A DNA stretch of 64,000 nt, from the NCBI GenBank assembly GCA_002712005.1, contig PASP01000005.1, positions 1-64,000 on the forward strand, in the 5' to 3' direction. This document shows positions 1-8,981 of this stretch, piece after piece. The DNA is from Halobacteriovoraceae bacterium. GTDB lineage: Bacteria; Bdellovibrionota; Bacteriovoracia; Bacteriovoracales; Bacteriovoracaceae. The notes under the pieces are model-generated. The model searched no databases, was not told the DNA's origin, and worked only from the letters and a program-made list of their open reading frames with translations. Numbering within the stretch: the stretch's first letter is position 1; the number at the start of each line of letters is the position of its first letter. Both the position numbers and the translations under genes were made by a program.

Positions 1-511
1 TATTTAAAGAGATTTTAGCAAGATGTCCAAAGGCACCAATGGTTGCAATATTAGTACCTAGAACTCTTCTTGTTTTCTTATCTACGATGACCGTAACAGA
101 TAAAGGCTTCAATTTTGTATGTTCAATTGTAATCAAATCATCAAATTGAACTTCGGTGCATCTTTGATCTTGATATAAAGATTTAAGTAGCTCTCTATTT
201 TTTATCCGCGATCTCTTCGCCAAATACTCAAACTTTCTCTTGATTGTGACGGGATGACATTTATGTAAAATAGCAGCACGGTTTTGACTGATTCCTGATG
301 CCAGTTGAAGAAGAAGGGTGTGATTAAAGCGTCTTTTTTTCTGATTCTTTGCTGGAGAAAAAGTAGCATTTGAGAATTTTTTATAGCAAATCTTACAGCG
401 ATAACGCTGAATTTTTCTAGAATCACAACGTCTAAAGAAGAACCCATCCTTAACGACAAGAGTCTTTTGTTGGCATTTTGGACATGTTTTTTTACGGCAG
501 TTGGATCTCAT
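1..511 (-). CDS. Transposase-like protein, partial (3' end beyond window)
   Basis: An open frame starts at an ATG at 511 and runs without a stop to the left edge (about 170 codons visible). The N-terminus has two CxxC pairs (C10-x2-C13 and C39-x2-C42), a zinc ribbon like that of IS1/IS1595-type transposases, followed by a region that reads like a helix-turn-helix (about 65-100). Near residues 122-140 comes a QFDD...TVIVD stretch that could be the first acidic part of a DDE-type core. The catalytic C-terminus lies outside the window, so intactness cannot be judged. Upstream is the imperfect palindrome at 574-645. The function is inferred from the zinc ribbon plus the acidic core start; the exact IS family is not settled. 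Confidence 0.6.
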   Translation of the reverse strand, partial: MRSNCRKKTCPKCQQKTLVVKDGFFFRRCDSRKIQRYRCKICYKKFSNATFSPAKNQKKRRFNHTLLLQLASGISQNRAAILHKCHPVTIKRKFEYLAKRSRIKNRELLKSLYQDQRCTEVQFDDLITIEHTKLKPLSVTVIVDKKTRRVLGTNIATIGAFGHLAKISLN

Positions 512-573
512 GCACTTTGTAATGCAAGAGATCTTTTTTATAGAAAATGATTAAGTCATGGAAAATAAAGAGA

Positions 574-645
574 GGTAACTACAGAGGGATAAAAAATTGA
601 ACCATGATGATCAATTCTTTATCCCCACTCTAATAGGGCAGTTAC
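574..645. repeat. Imperfect 72-bp palindrome, copy 1 of a repeat pair
   Basis: The outer arms are GTAACT (574) and AGTTAC (to 645), followed inward by GAGGGATAAA against TTTATCCCcaCTC and an inner ATTGA/TCAAT stem. On the minus strand the right part reads CCCTATTAGAGTGGGGAT, closely matching the right arm of the repeat at 58759-58912 (CCCTAAGAGTGGGGAT). The element overlaps the stop codon of the lipoprotein gene at 642 and lies upstream of the transposase-like gene, so it may be an IS end, a MITE-like relic or a 3'-end structure. Confidence 0.55.
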
Positions 646-2195
646 GTGGGACCGAGAAGATGATGAAATAAGGGATTAGCATGGGCCTTACCATTACGGT
701 TTGCTCTAACTTGATCTTTAAATTTTTCTAAATCTCGAACTCTAATTTTTTCCAATCTCTTTTTAAGATCCGCTAATGAATAAATGGCATGAGGATCTTC
801 TTTGAAAAGGTCTTTCATCATTTTCTTATAAATAATTCCCGAAACCTTATCCATAGTCATAACACTAGAGAGAGTACGTCTAGACATATTCAATGGAAGC
901 TTATCTTCAATTAAATTGCCAAGCAAAGGAATTCTTCTCGTTCCATAGACTAGAGATCCTAAAATATTTCCTCTAAAGCTCCATTTAAAATTATATTGAT
1001 AGTCATCCATCCAGCGATAAATTTCGGAATGGATAACATCCTTTAATTGATTAGCTCTTGAGTAATTAAAGTTTCTCCATTCTGCGATCATAGTAAAGTC
1101 GGGGCTTAATTCAATATCTCCAGGCTGGAATCCTACTTTAGCATCGGTACCGATAGCATTGAGAAAAGTTCTATTTTTCATATCAAAGTGAGTCTTATAA
1201 AGAGGTATATCTACCTCACCTTTACTTGCCTCTTTAAAGGCCCAGTTCACAATTTCGGAACAGAATACTTTCTTGTGATCATTTAAATCGAAACCAAAAT
1301 CATAGTAGAGGTGATCTTTGGTCCCCATCGTTCGGGAAGCGACCTCGTAAGCAAACTTGGCGGCCTTCTTTGCCAATTGTGCGTCTTTATGTCTGAGAAC
1401 AACAATACGGGCAGAACCGGGGTGAAGAGGAGAATGGGTAAAATCTTCAACAATGAGTCCGGTTTCAATGAGTGACTCCATGTGAAAGAGCTTTCCTGTT
1501 TTTTCATCTCTATAAACCATGGAAAGGTGACTGAAGTTAGTTTCGGTATCCCCTAGCCTAGCGATAGAGGCCGAAATAGAAGTTTTTCCACGCCAAAGTA
1601 GGAGGTCTCCTGATTTAAGATCTTCTCTAAATTTAAAATCCTCTTTATCACTTAGAACCCAAGGAAAGGGCTTACTGAAGTTTGCAGAGGAGTCGGTATT
1701 TTCAAATCCCGTAAGTTTCTTGTGGTTATTCTTAATTTGAAATTGATTCACATAAATTAAGGAAACATAATCTTCAATATAACGAGAAGCTCTGAGGGCG
1801 GCTTTAATAGAACCCGCACATTGACGAGTCATAACTCCTGCGCTTTCCCAATTTCCAACATGTCGTCTTAGATTCTTCTTGATTAGCCAAATATCTTTAA
1901 TGATTTGTTCATATTCACCTGCCGAATATTCTGTTTTAAAGTGATCCGAAGGAAGCTCGGATAAATAATGAAAACCTTCAGCGATTTCTTGATTACACAC
2001 ATCAATTGAGAGTTCCTCAGTCGCTAGCTGAGATAGAATATCTGAAGTAGACAGGAGCAGATCTCGTTGAATAAAAGAAGAGCTCTGGGCTGGAATACGA
2101 AGATTTTGGGAACAGCTTTGAATTAAAAAGAAGGAAAAGAAAAGAATCAAAAAATGAGATCTCTTCTTAACTGAATGGGTTCTCTGTTGCTTCAT
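642..2195 (-). CDS. YiiX-type permuted papain-like lipoprotein
   Basis: A 517-residue exported protein. A basic start and hydrophobic stretch end in a lipobox (LIQS-C, Cys28), so the mature form should be a lipoprotein. Residues about 193-345 look like a permuted NlpC/P60-papain fold of the YaeF/YiiX (C92) type: SGDLLLWRG at 195, FSHLSMV with a candidate catalytic His223, and VFCSEIV with candidate Cys312. That family comprises cysteine peptidases or amidases acting on cell-envelope or lipid substrates; the substrate here is unknown. Flanking regions (30-190 and 350-517) match nothing I recognise. The stop codon lies in the arm of the palindrome at 574-645, so the last residues may derive from that element. 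It is transcribed alone, with an AGAGGAT ribosome site before the ATG. Confidence 0.75.
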   Translation of the reverse strand: MKQQRTHSVKKRSHFLILFFSFFLIQSCSQNLRIPAQSSSFIQRDLLLSTSDILSQLATEELSIDVCNQEIAEGFHYLSELPSDHFKTEYSAGEYEQIIKDIWLIKKNLRRHVGNWESAGVMTRQCAGSIKAALRASRYIEDYVSLIYVNQFQIKNNHKKLTGFENTDSSANFSKPFPWVLSDKEDFKFREDLKSGDLLLWRGKTSISASIARLGDTETNFSHLSMVYRDEKTGKLFHMESLIETGLIVEDFTHSPLHPGSARIVVLRHKDAQLAKKAAKFAYEVASRTMGTKDHLYYDFGFDLNDHKKVFCSEIVNWAFKEASKGEVDIPLYKTHFDMKNRTFLNAIGTDAKVGFQPGDIELSPDFTMIAEWRNFNYSRANQLKDVIHSEIYRWMDDYQYNFKWSFRGNILGSLVYGTRRIPLLGNLIEDKLPLNMSRRTLSSVMTMDKVSGIIYKKMMKDLFKEDPHAIYSLADLKKRLEKIRVRDLEKFKDQVRANRNGKAHANPLFHHLLGPT

Positions 2196-2372
2196 ACTCT
2201 ATCCTCTTCTTATTAATAAGTGTGAGTTTATTGGCCTTAGAAATAAGGCTTAAGATGCAACAATGAGACCAAGAGGCGATCGTAAATTCAGCCACTTACT
2301 GTCTTGATCGGATTCAATATTGGATAAAAAAGAAGTCAATAGTCTAGAAATAAGACGATCCCAAAAGAAGAC

Positions 2373-3278
2373 TTAAAGGTGACGAATCTCTAGGGAGCTC
2401 AACTGTTCTGAGCACTGCTTGAAGTCCTTGCAAAGTCCTAGAATAAAACCTCCTCCTCCAGCTCCGCAAAGCTTGAGAAAGAAATTCTTCTCTTGCAGTC
2501 CTTGCTCCCATAGGTCGTGATAGAGTTTAGGGATCATAGGTCTGAAATGCTCAAATTGGAAACGGGATAGTTCAAACATAGACTCCCACAAAGACTTTTG
2601 ATCCCCTCCCAAAAAGCTTTCAATGCATTGATTGGTAATGGGAGTGAGTTCTGATTCACAAAGAAAAGAAAATTCTTCTGATTTACATTTTTCGAGAAAG
2701 AGATTCACAAGGGGCTCTGTTTTTCGACTACGTCCCGTGTTGACCAAAAAGAAGGATGCCTCTTCCTTACTAGATGTTTCAGGAATTTCAACAGAGCGAA
2801 TTCCTTGAATTCTATCGCGGAGGATGGGCTTATTCATATAACTCACTAAGGGATCAAATCCACTTGAACTTCCATGAAAATGAGATTCTAAGAGAGCAAA
2901 ATTTCTTTTGAGCACTTCAATATCTTCTGTATTCTTTTCTCTTTCCACGACATAGCGGTCGTATAAAGAAGCGACGAGTGCACCGGAGCTTCCCACTCCG
3001 AAGCCTTGAGGAATTGTGCTATTGAAAAAGAGCCCTTGCCCTACGTCAAATTCATAGGTGCTAAGGTCAAAATCAAAGTTGAGAAGTCCTTCTTTTTGTA
3101 AACTCTTAACATAGCTTCCAAAGGCCCTTAGTTCTGGATCTCGCGCGCCTTCATTTTGAGCTTTAAATTTAAGTTGGCCATCGAAAAGGCCATAGGGAAT
3201 AAGAAGAGCATTCGACTCTTGAATGACACTATATTCTCCGAAGAGAAGGATTTTTGAAGAAAAGGACTTACTATTCAT
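2373..3278 (-). CDS. mvk: Mevalonate kinase (GHMP family)
   Basis: A 301-residue GHMP kinase, the last gene of the mevalonate operon; it would phosphorylate mevalonate with ATP in the cytosol. Visible features: an N-terminal KILLFGEYSVI motif, the ATP-binding loop PQGFGVGSSGALVASL (about 90-105) and a C-terminal glycine-rich KLCGAGGGGFILGL (about 268-281). The short length and the FGEYSVIQES...IPYG start resemble the Bacteroidota-type mevalonate kinase more than the classic GEHxVVYG form. Its ATG overlaps the mvaD stop by 8 bp, implying translational coupling. Assignment as mevalonate rather than phosphomevalonate kinase rests on this resemblance and on a second GHMP kinase in the operon. Confidence 0.82.
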   Translation of the reverse strand: MNSKSFSSKILLFGEYSVIQESNALLIPYGLFDGQLKFKAQNEGARDPELRAFGSYVKSLQKEGLLNFDFDLSTYEFDVGQGLFFNSTIPQGFGVGSSGALVASLYDRYVVEREKNTEDIEVLKRNFALLESHFHGSSSGFDPLVSYMNKPILRDRIQGIRSVEIPETSSKEEASFFLVNTGRSRKTEPLVNLFLEKCKSEEFSFLCESELTPITNQCIESFLGGDQKSLWESMFELSRFQFEHFRPMIPKLYHDLWEQGLQEKNFFLKLCGAGGGGFILGLCKDFKQCSEQLSSLEIRHL

Positions 3279-4410
3279 GGGGAATCTTACCTTTCGCGAG
3301 ATTTAGAGCGCCACTACCCATTTGATCATCTAATAGGCTTGCTCCCTCTAATTGGGATAAGAGCGTATTTTGGATAAAGTTGAATGCTTTGTCACGGGCT
3401 GATTTTGGATAAAGAATATGAAGATTAGGACCTGCATCGAGAGTGAAATAGAGGGGCACTCCAGTTTCATGGCGATATTGCCTAAGCAGTTCTATGGCCT
3501 TTATAGTCTGAGGGGCCATTAAGAGATAACCCGGCCTTGATGTCATCATCATAGCGTGAAGGGCCAATGCCTCTTCTTCAATAACCGCACCAAGATAATC
3601 CCACTGACCTTCCTTAAGCCATTGATAGACATAATTCCAATTTTGATTGGCCTGAATAAAACGTGAATGAGCATAGGGATGATCTTTCATCAGTCCATGT
3701 CCAGCGCGAGAACTTACTTTCTTTTCTCCTGAATCAACTATAACAATCGTATCATAGAGATTTTCCAAGTCAGGGTGCACTTCAACAGGACTCGCAAATA
3801 AATCATGGGGAGTTAGATCTCTATTCTCCTCTTCGCCCATAGAAGAATCAACACTGCCCCAGCTTGCGGCTTTTGGAAAGAGACTGCGACAAGCACTCCC
3901 ACTTCCTAAACGAGCGTAGAAACTTGAACGATATAAAAAGAAATCGGGATCGTACTCAGTATCGAGAAGCCACTGTTCAAACTCGACAAGGCAACAGGCG
4001 ATGGCCGCCATAGAGGAGGCGGAACTTGCGATGCCTGCACTGTGAGGAAAGCTATTTGAAGTATTTAATTGAAAAGAGAAATCTTTTAGATAGGGATTAT
4101 AAGCTTTTACATAATTAAAGAACTTTTCAATCTTAGGAAGAAAGGATGGCATTTCCTGTCCTTCAAAAATCAACTGGATCCAATCTGATCCAGTGTCCTT
4201 AGATGAGGCTACGGCCTTTAATTCAACCTCAGTTCGAGCTTGATCTAAAGTAACACTCAGGGAAGGATTAGCGGGTATTTGAATTCCCTCTTTCTTTCCC
4301 CAATATTTGACGAGAGCAATATTAGAAGGAGCGCTCCAATGAGAATAGAAACTCTCCTCTTTATTATTTAGATCTCTCTTTATGCCATCTATAATATAAT
4401 CAATATTCAT
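3271..4410 (-). CDS. mvaD: Diphosphomevalonate decarboxylase
   Basis: Converts mevalonate diphosphate to isopentenyl diphosphate with ATP. Family signatures are clear: the substrate-binding SNIALVKYWGK near the N-terminus, PANPSLSVTLD, the GHMP loop SAGIASSASSMAA, SGSACRS, and FTLDAGPNLH near the C-terminus. The last motif matches a conserved family segment rather than the usual catalytic-Asp position, so the exact catalytic residue was not located. About 379 residues, slightly longer than typical. An in-frame TTG lies 9 bp upstream (4419); I chose the ATG at 4410 because a GAG-type ribosome site lies just before it. It follows the GYDIA kinase closely and overlaps the next gene by 8 bp. Confidence 0.92.
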   Translation of the reverse strand: MNIDYIIDGIKRDLNNKEESFYSHWSAPSNIALVKYWGKKEGIQIPANPSLSVTLDQARTEVELKAVASSKDTGSDWIQLIFEGQEMPSFLPKIEKFFNYVKAYNPYLKDFSFQLNTSNSFPHSAGIASSASSMAAIACCLVEFEQWLLDTEYDPDFFLYRSSFYARLGSGSACRSLFPKAASWGSVDSSMGEEENRDLTPHDLFASPVEVHPDLENLYDTIVIVDSGEKKVSSRAGHGLMKDHPYAHSRFIQANQNWNYVYQWLKEGQWDYLGAVIEEEALALHAMMMTSRPGYLLMAPQTIKAIELLRQYRHETGVPLYFTLDAGPNLHILYPKSARDKAFNFIQNTLLSQLEGASLLDDQMGSGALNLAKGKIPHE

Positions 4411-4429
4411 CTTACTCAAAATCCATAAT

Positions 4430-5506
4430 TTATTGAATCATGTCACTTATAGACTGATTGGCCATGACTTGTGGGTTAGGAAGAATAAATTCCTTAAAAG
4501 GAATGACTGTCTTTAGTCCATGAGAGCTAAAGTAATTTTGAACCTCTTCAAAATTCATCTCTTCACTTCCAGCAAGAATAAAGTCTCCTCCCCAGGCTCC
4601 AAGGGATTTGAGACTTCCTTTAAAATCAGAAAATTTCTTGGCGATAGGATCGACACCAATGGCGCCAGAAACCAATTGTTCATGCTCACCAATAAGGTTA
4701 CAGAAATGATTGAAGTCTACACAATTAACCAGTTCTGAAGTAATTTGGTTAATTCTTTCAATTTCGGATTCTTTCACCTGATATTTCTTACGATACTCAT
4801 TAATAGAGTCTCTTGTGTTTTGCTTAGATCCTAAATACACGAAGTAAAGATTTTCATGAAATTCGGGAAAGAAACTTACTGTTGACCAGTGGGGAGAACC
4901 TTCTTCAAGATGATAGATAATAGGTCCATCACTTCCTGCACAGGCAATATCATAACCCGAGCCACCAAATGTTTCTTTGGCCAATTCAAAGGGAGATGTA
5001 TAGGCCCATTGGGCTGTGTTATAGAGAAGAGTTGAGCTTGAACCTAAACCCCATTCTCTAGGAAAGCCCAATTGAGTTTGAACATAGACATCTTGAGAAT
5101 CACGCAGGAAATGCTTATTTTGAATTCTCGCTTGCTTTAGAATTTTTTGAAGTTGAATGACTTCTTCACTGGGGTTTTCATCAAGAATATTAAAATGCCA
5201 GAATTCAAAATTGGCCTCTAACCATAAATTGCCATGCACATCATAGGACTTCCAATTTAACTTGGGGCTATAGCTTTGTTCGTAACGAATCCCCATTGAT
5301 TGCCCTACACATGTAGGCAAGGCCAAACCTTGTGCTCCATCTAAAATGAAGTACTCACCGGTAAGAAGAAGCTTTCCATGACCATAGTAGTATTGATCAA
5401 ATTTCTCTGCAGCTGTCATTCTTAAGTTATCTTTATTCATCAACTCGGCCATTACATTCTTTAGAATTATGCTATTTTCTGCGTTTTCTATTTTTACGGA
5501 ATCCAT
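4430..5506 (-). CDS. GYDIA-family GHMP kinase, probable phosphomevalonate kinase
   Basis: A 358-residue GHMP-fold kinase. It carries GHGKLLLTGEYFILDGAQGL (about 42-61), the ATP loop EWGLGSSSTLLYN, and the sequence GGSGYDIACA that names the GYDIA subfamily, found mainly in Bacteroidota next to mevalonate genes. Because the operon already has a mevalonate kinase and mvaD, the remaining step, phosphomevalonate phosphorylation, is the logical role; this is an inference from context. A strong AGGAAGGAAG ribosome site precedes the ATG. The C-terminal glycine-rich motif is weaker (SLGAWGGDFIL). It lies 21 bp after HMG-CoA reductase. Confidence 0.78.
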   Translation of the reverse strand: MDSVKIENAENSIILKNVMAELMNKDNLRMTAAEKFDQYYYGHGKLLLTGEYFILDGAQGLALPTCVGQSMGIRYEQSYSPKLNWKSYDVHGNLWLEANFEFWHFNILDENPSEEVIQLQKILKQARIQNKHFLRDSQDVYVQTQLGFPREWGLGSSSTLLYNTAQWAYTSPFELAKETFGGSGYDIACAGSDGPIIYHLEEGSPHWSTVSFFPEFHENLYFVYLGSKQNTRDSINEYRKKYQVKESEIERINQITSELVNCVDFNHFCNLIGEHEQLVSGAIGVDPIAKKFSDFKGSLKSLGAWGGDFILAGSEEMNFEEVQNYFSSHGLKTVIPFKEFILPNPQVMANQSISDMIQ

Positions 5507-5527
5507 CTTCCTTCCTAATTTTTAAGT

Positions 5528-6880
5528 TTACTGATACTGCCTCAACTGAGTAATGAAATCACTCACGCCTTTGAAAGAAATCACCTCTTCCGAGAACTTA
5601 ACTTTAGCCTTTTCTCTTTCTTCCTCATTGGCCTGGAGATGATTCAAAATATTCATAAGGTGCATTTTCATATGACCTTTTTGAATACCTGTGGTTGTTA
5701 GACTTCTTAGAGCAGCAAAATTTTGAGCAAGCCCAATGACTGCAGTGATCTCCATGAGTTCTTTTGCATTTGGGCGACCTAAGATGTCTAAACTTAATTT
5801 GGCCATTGGATGAAGAGAAGTCAGACCTCCTACAGTTCCTAAACTTAAGGGGATCGTAATCTCAAAGAGAAAAGTATCGTCCTCGATTGAACATCGAGTT
5901 AAGCTACGATACTGACCATCACGAGCAGCATAAGCATGGGCACAGGCTTCTACCGCTCTAAAATCATTGCCTGTTGCAAGGACGACAGAATCAATCCCAT
6001 TCATAATTCCTTTATTATGAGTAGTTGCTCTATGAACGTCCAAAGTAGCAATATCCACACTATTTTTAAATTTTTGAGCGAATTCAACGGGATCAATTCC
6101 CTTTTCTGCAAGATCTTCTATAGGGCATTCTACCCACGCCCTAACCAAGCAATCGGAAGTATAATTGGAGAGAATTGCCATGATGATTTGAATATCACCT
6201 TCTTTTAAATCTCTATTAACAATCGCTTCCCATTCCTTACCGAGAGCTTCTAAAACGGTGTTGATGAAGTTAGCCCCCATCGCATCACAAGTCTCGAAGT
6301 CAGCCCATATTTGGTAGTAGCCTTCAAGAATATCTGTTTTATCGACAAGACTAATCTCTTTAACTCCTCCCCCTCTTTTTTTCATATTAACTTCTATGGG
6401 TGCAAGGGATTCGAATAATTCTTCTTTCGCACTTTCAAAAAGATTAAGAAATTCTTCTTTTGGGCCATTCCACTTCAAATGAACTTGACCAGACTTAACT
6501 GTCGAAATAACTTCGGCCTTAAAACCACCACGCTCCAGCCAAAATTTTGCAGCCTTTGATGCTGCAGCCACTACACTTGATTCTTCAATAACCATGGGAA
6601 CGCAATAGAGATGGTCATTGATCAAAACATTAGGTGCGACACCAAAGGGAAAGGCAAAATTTGAAACTGTATTTTCAGAAAACTCATCTAATGTTTTCTG
6701 GAGATCATCATCACTATGCCAAAAGCTTTGGAGAAGCTTCTTGGCCTCTTCTTCTGATACTGATGCCTCGTCATTTAAATACGTCTTGATAATATAATTT
6801 ATTTTTTCTTCTTTTGAGAGGCGAGAAAATCCTTTAATAGGAGCTTGAATGGGATGTAAGGGGGGTTTTACCATATCCAT
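5528..6880 (-). CDS. mvaA: Hydroxymethylglutaryl-CoA reductase
   Basis: A 450-residue HMG-CoA reductase, the committed step of the mevalonate pathway. Recognisable segments are PIKGFSRLSKEEK at the N-terminus, DAMGANFINTVLEALGKE (about 200-217), TTHNKGIMNGIDSVVLATGNDFRA and SLGTVGGLTSLHPMAKLSL. Length and the absence of a membrane anchor fit the bacterial class II enzyme; cofactor preference cannot be read from sequence alone. The upstream gene's last codons (AAAGGATAG) double as the ribosome site for this ATG, so the two are tightly coupled. Confidence 0.93.
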   Translation of the reverse strand: MDMVKPPLHPIQAPIKGFSRLSKEEKINYIIKTYLNDEASVSEEEAKKLLQSFWHSDDDLQKTLDEFSENTVSNFAFPFGVAPNVLINDHLYCVPMVIEESSVVAAASKAAKFWLERGGFKAEVISTVKSGQVHLKWNGPKEEFLNLFESAKEELFESLAPIEVNMKKRGGGVKEISLVDKTDILEGYYQIWADFETCDAMGANFINTVLEALGKEWEAIVNRDLKEGDIQIIMAILSNYTSDCLVRAWVECPIEDLAEKGIDPVEFAQKFKNSVDIATLDVHRATTHNKGIMNGIDSVVLATGNDFRAVEACAHAYAARDGQYRSLTRCSIEDDTFLFEITIPLSLGTVGGLTSLHPMAKLSLDILGRPNAKELMEITAVIGLAQNFAALRSLTTTGIQKGHMKMHLMNILNHLQANEEEREKAKVKFSEEVISFKGVSDFITQLRQYQ

Positions 6881-6883
6881 AAC

Positions 6884-8002
6884 CTATCCTTTAAGACCTT
6901 TAGGTCTTAGAAATTGTTTAGCCATTTTAAGACCGTTCAATTCGGAAGAAATATATTCACAAAGAGCATCTCGCCCTTTTGCAGCGTGAGTAAGAAAGGG
7001 CAGGGCCATACCATATACACAGGGAGCTTGTAGAGCTTCCATCAAATAGTGCCCTTGTAGATAAGAACGAATCCCGCCGGAAATAATAAAATCAGGACAG
7101 CTTGATTGCTTATCTTGCTTCTTTTCTAAGATTTGATTGATGAGTCTAACCATCTCTTGAGCATCGTGACCAACAAAACGAAGATCAACACTTGAGCTAT
7201 CCTCATTCTTAGAAAGACCAACGGATCTCATTTTTTCTAAAAAACTAAAATTAGTACCGCCTAAGGCTCCAAACTCAAAAATATCAATAGGACGTTTTAA
7301 AACTTCGGCCAGAGATTCAGGACCCATCCCTTGACCAACTTCCTTGATCCCTAATTTGAGATCACTCTTCTCTAATCTCTCGAGTACTTCATCAATGATT
7401 TCCAATGGACTTCTCTTCCATTGATCACCTTCTGCTTGAAAAAACTCTTGAAGTGGATTGATATGAATGAAAAGGCCGTCTACTTCAAGTCTCTTACAAA
7501 CCTCTTCTAACTTATCCCAATGACCTTGTAAGAGAAGTTGGTCAACTTGGGCCAATCCAAAATTGGCCATGAGACAAATATCATGCCCTACAATGGGACG
7601 TAGATTAAAGTCTTCAAAGAATTCATCACTTGTTAAAAGTTGGCGACACGAACCAAGTCCAATGCCTAAACCAAATTCTTTAGCTGCATGAGCTAAGTTT
7701 TGGTTGATATGCCGGGCTTCCCCAGTCCCTCCAGTCATAGAAGAAATCCATAATGGGGCACCTAGAGTTTTTCCAGCAAATGGCGCTTCCAAAAGATGAG
7801 AATCATTGAAATCGGGAAAGCCATTTAACAGAGGCTCGTAATTGAAAAACTTTAGAATATCCATTTGAGAATAGGAGTCTTGCAATGGGGTCTGGGCCCT
7901 TTGTGCTAACTCCAGATGATGAGTTTTCCGTGCAGATGCACTAGGATCCTCATCCCTAAGAACGGATTTTTGTGAATGGTCATGATTCTGTGTTTTTGAC
8001 AC
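6884..8002 (-). CDS. fni: Type 2 isopentenyl-diphosphate delta-isomerase
   Basis: An FMN-dependent isomerase of IPP and DMAPP, the first gene of the mevalonate operon. Family features: RKTHHLELA near residue 26, the FMN-barrel segment LGAPLWISSMTGGTGEARHIN (about 80-100), GLGIGLGSCRQLL, KEVGQGM and the phosphate-site ISGGIRSYLQGH near the C-terminus. The start is a GTG at 8002 with GAGAGG six bases upstream; no better ATG is near. A 158-bp gap separates it from the methyltransferase gene upstream, so the operon promoter is probably there, although I see no strong -35/-10 pair. Confidence 0.92.
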   Translation of the reverse strand: MSKTQNHDHSQKSVLRDEDPSASARKTHHLELAQRAQTPLQDSYSQMDILKFFNYEPLLNGFPDFNDSHLLEAPFAGKTLGAPLWISSMTGGTGEARHINQNLAHAAKEFGLGIGLGSCRQLLTSDEFFEDFNLRPIVGHDICLMANFGLAQVDQLLLQGHWDKLEEVCKRLEVDGLFIHINPLQEFFQAEGDQWKRSPLEIIDEVLERLEKSDLKLGIKEVGQGMGPESLAEVLKRPIDIFEFGALGGTNFSFLEKMRSVGLSKNEDSSSVDLRFVGHDAQEMVRLINQILEKKQDKQSSCPDFIISGGIRSYLQGHYLMEALQAPCVYGMALPFLTHAAKGRDALCEYISSELNGLKMAKQFLRPKGLKG

Positions 8003-8160
8003 AGTATGCCTCTCATTTTAATAAAGTCTTTTTTTGGATGCTTCTTATACACTTTTTAACGCTTCTTGGGAAACGTAAGCTCTTATTAATTATAGGAAAT
8101 ACACGGAAAAATACCCTAAAATAACGCTAGGCAAAGCCCCTGTCTAAAAAACGTATAATA

Positions 8161-8880
8161 TTAGTCAATTACACAGACAAATTCTCTCTTACCAGGAGGG
8201 CTCTTATGTAAAAAGGACTGAAGTTGATCCAAATTACCCCAAAAGCTCTCAAAATTGTCACGATTAATATCCATGGCCAAATAAATAAGCTGGGAGCGCC
8301 CTTTCTTCCATTGGACTTCTAGCAACTCTTGGCAAACTCGTTCTAGCCGATAGGGAGTATCCATAAAGGCCAGCGCCTTTTCATCTTTAGTCATTTGGGC
8401 CAAGGATTGAAAGAATTGAGCTCTCTCTTGTTTTTCTCGGGGAGGAAACGAAAGGAATTCAAAGGCTCCTTCCGTAAATCCACTCATGGCGACCGCAGGA
8501 ATCAATGAATTATAAAAAGGAGTGGTCGAAACTTTGTAGCCCCTAGATTGAGCCTCATAGATAAGATCTCTCCCTGGGTCACAAAAGCCCGGCATACCGC
8601 CATCACTTTGTAGATAAATATCTCTGCCTTCTTTAAGAATATTCAAAAGCTTCGGTAAATTTTCAGAGCGAGCATGTTCATTATAGAGAATAAAATCATC
8701 AATGGCTTCACGAGGAAGATCCCAACTCCTCCATCTTCTGCGGGCCGGTTTTTCATCTTCTACAACGATGGCGGCGCGAGACTGCCAAGCATGGAGAAGA
8801 ATTTCTCTTAAGTCACTTCTATGCCCACCTAATTCTGCAATAGGAGTTGGGACTAATATAAGTTCACCATTTTTTGCCAT
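8161..8880 (-). CDS. RsmI-like SAM-dependent methyltransferase
   Basis: A tetrapyrrole-methylase-fold protein of the RsmI-like group, which includes the enzyme that 2'-O-methylates C1402 of 16S rRNA. The N-terminal ELILVPTPIAELGGHRSDL corresponds to the family's LYLVPTPIGNLGD, and QSDGGMPGFCDPG to its SDAGxPxISDPG. The frame stays open to 8988, but that start would overlap the divergent gene at 8982 and leave no promoter room; MAKNGELILVPTP at 8880 matches the normal family start, so I place the start there. Both motifs are divergent, so this may be a paralogue with another target. Confidence 0.78.
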   Translation of the reverse strand: MAKNGELILVPTPIAELGGHRSDLREILLHAWQSRAAIVVEDEKPARRRWRSWDLPREAIDDFILYNEHARSENLPKLLNILKEGRDIYLQSDGGMPGFCDPGRDLIYEAQSRGYKVSTTPFYNSLIPAVAMSGFTEGAFEFLSFPPREKQERAQFFQSLAQMTKDEKALAFMDTPYRLERVCQELLEVQWKKGRSQLIYLAMDINRDNFESFWGNLDQLQSFLHKSPPGKREFVCVID

Positions 8881-8981
8881 AAAGGATTCCCTAAGATATG
8901 AGTTTTCAAAGACGGTACTCATGACTCTATCTATGATAAAATAATATAAATCTCCCCTATCGTTACAGGAATATTTCCCCA

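Noticed and set aside
202-459. 85-codon minus-strand ORF at the left edge
   Set aside because: It lies in another frame of the transposase-like gene, which has a zinc ribbon and runs through the same bases.
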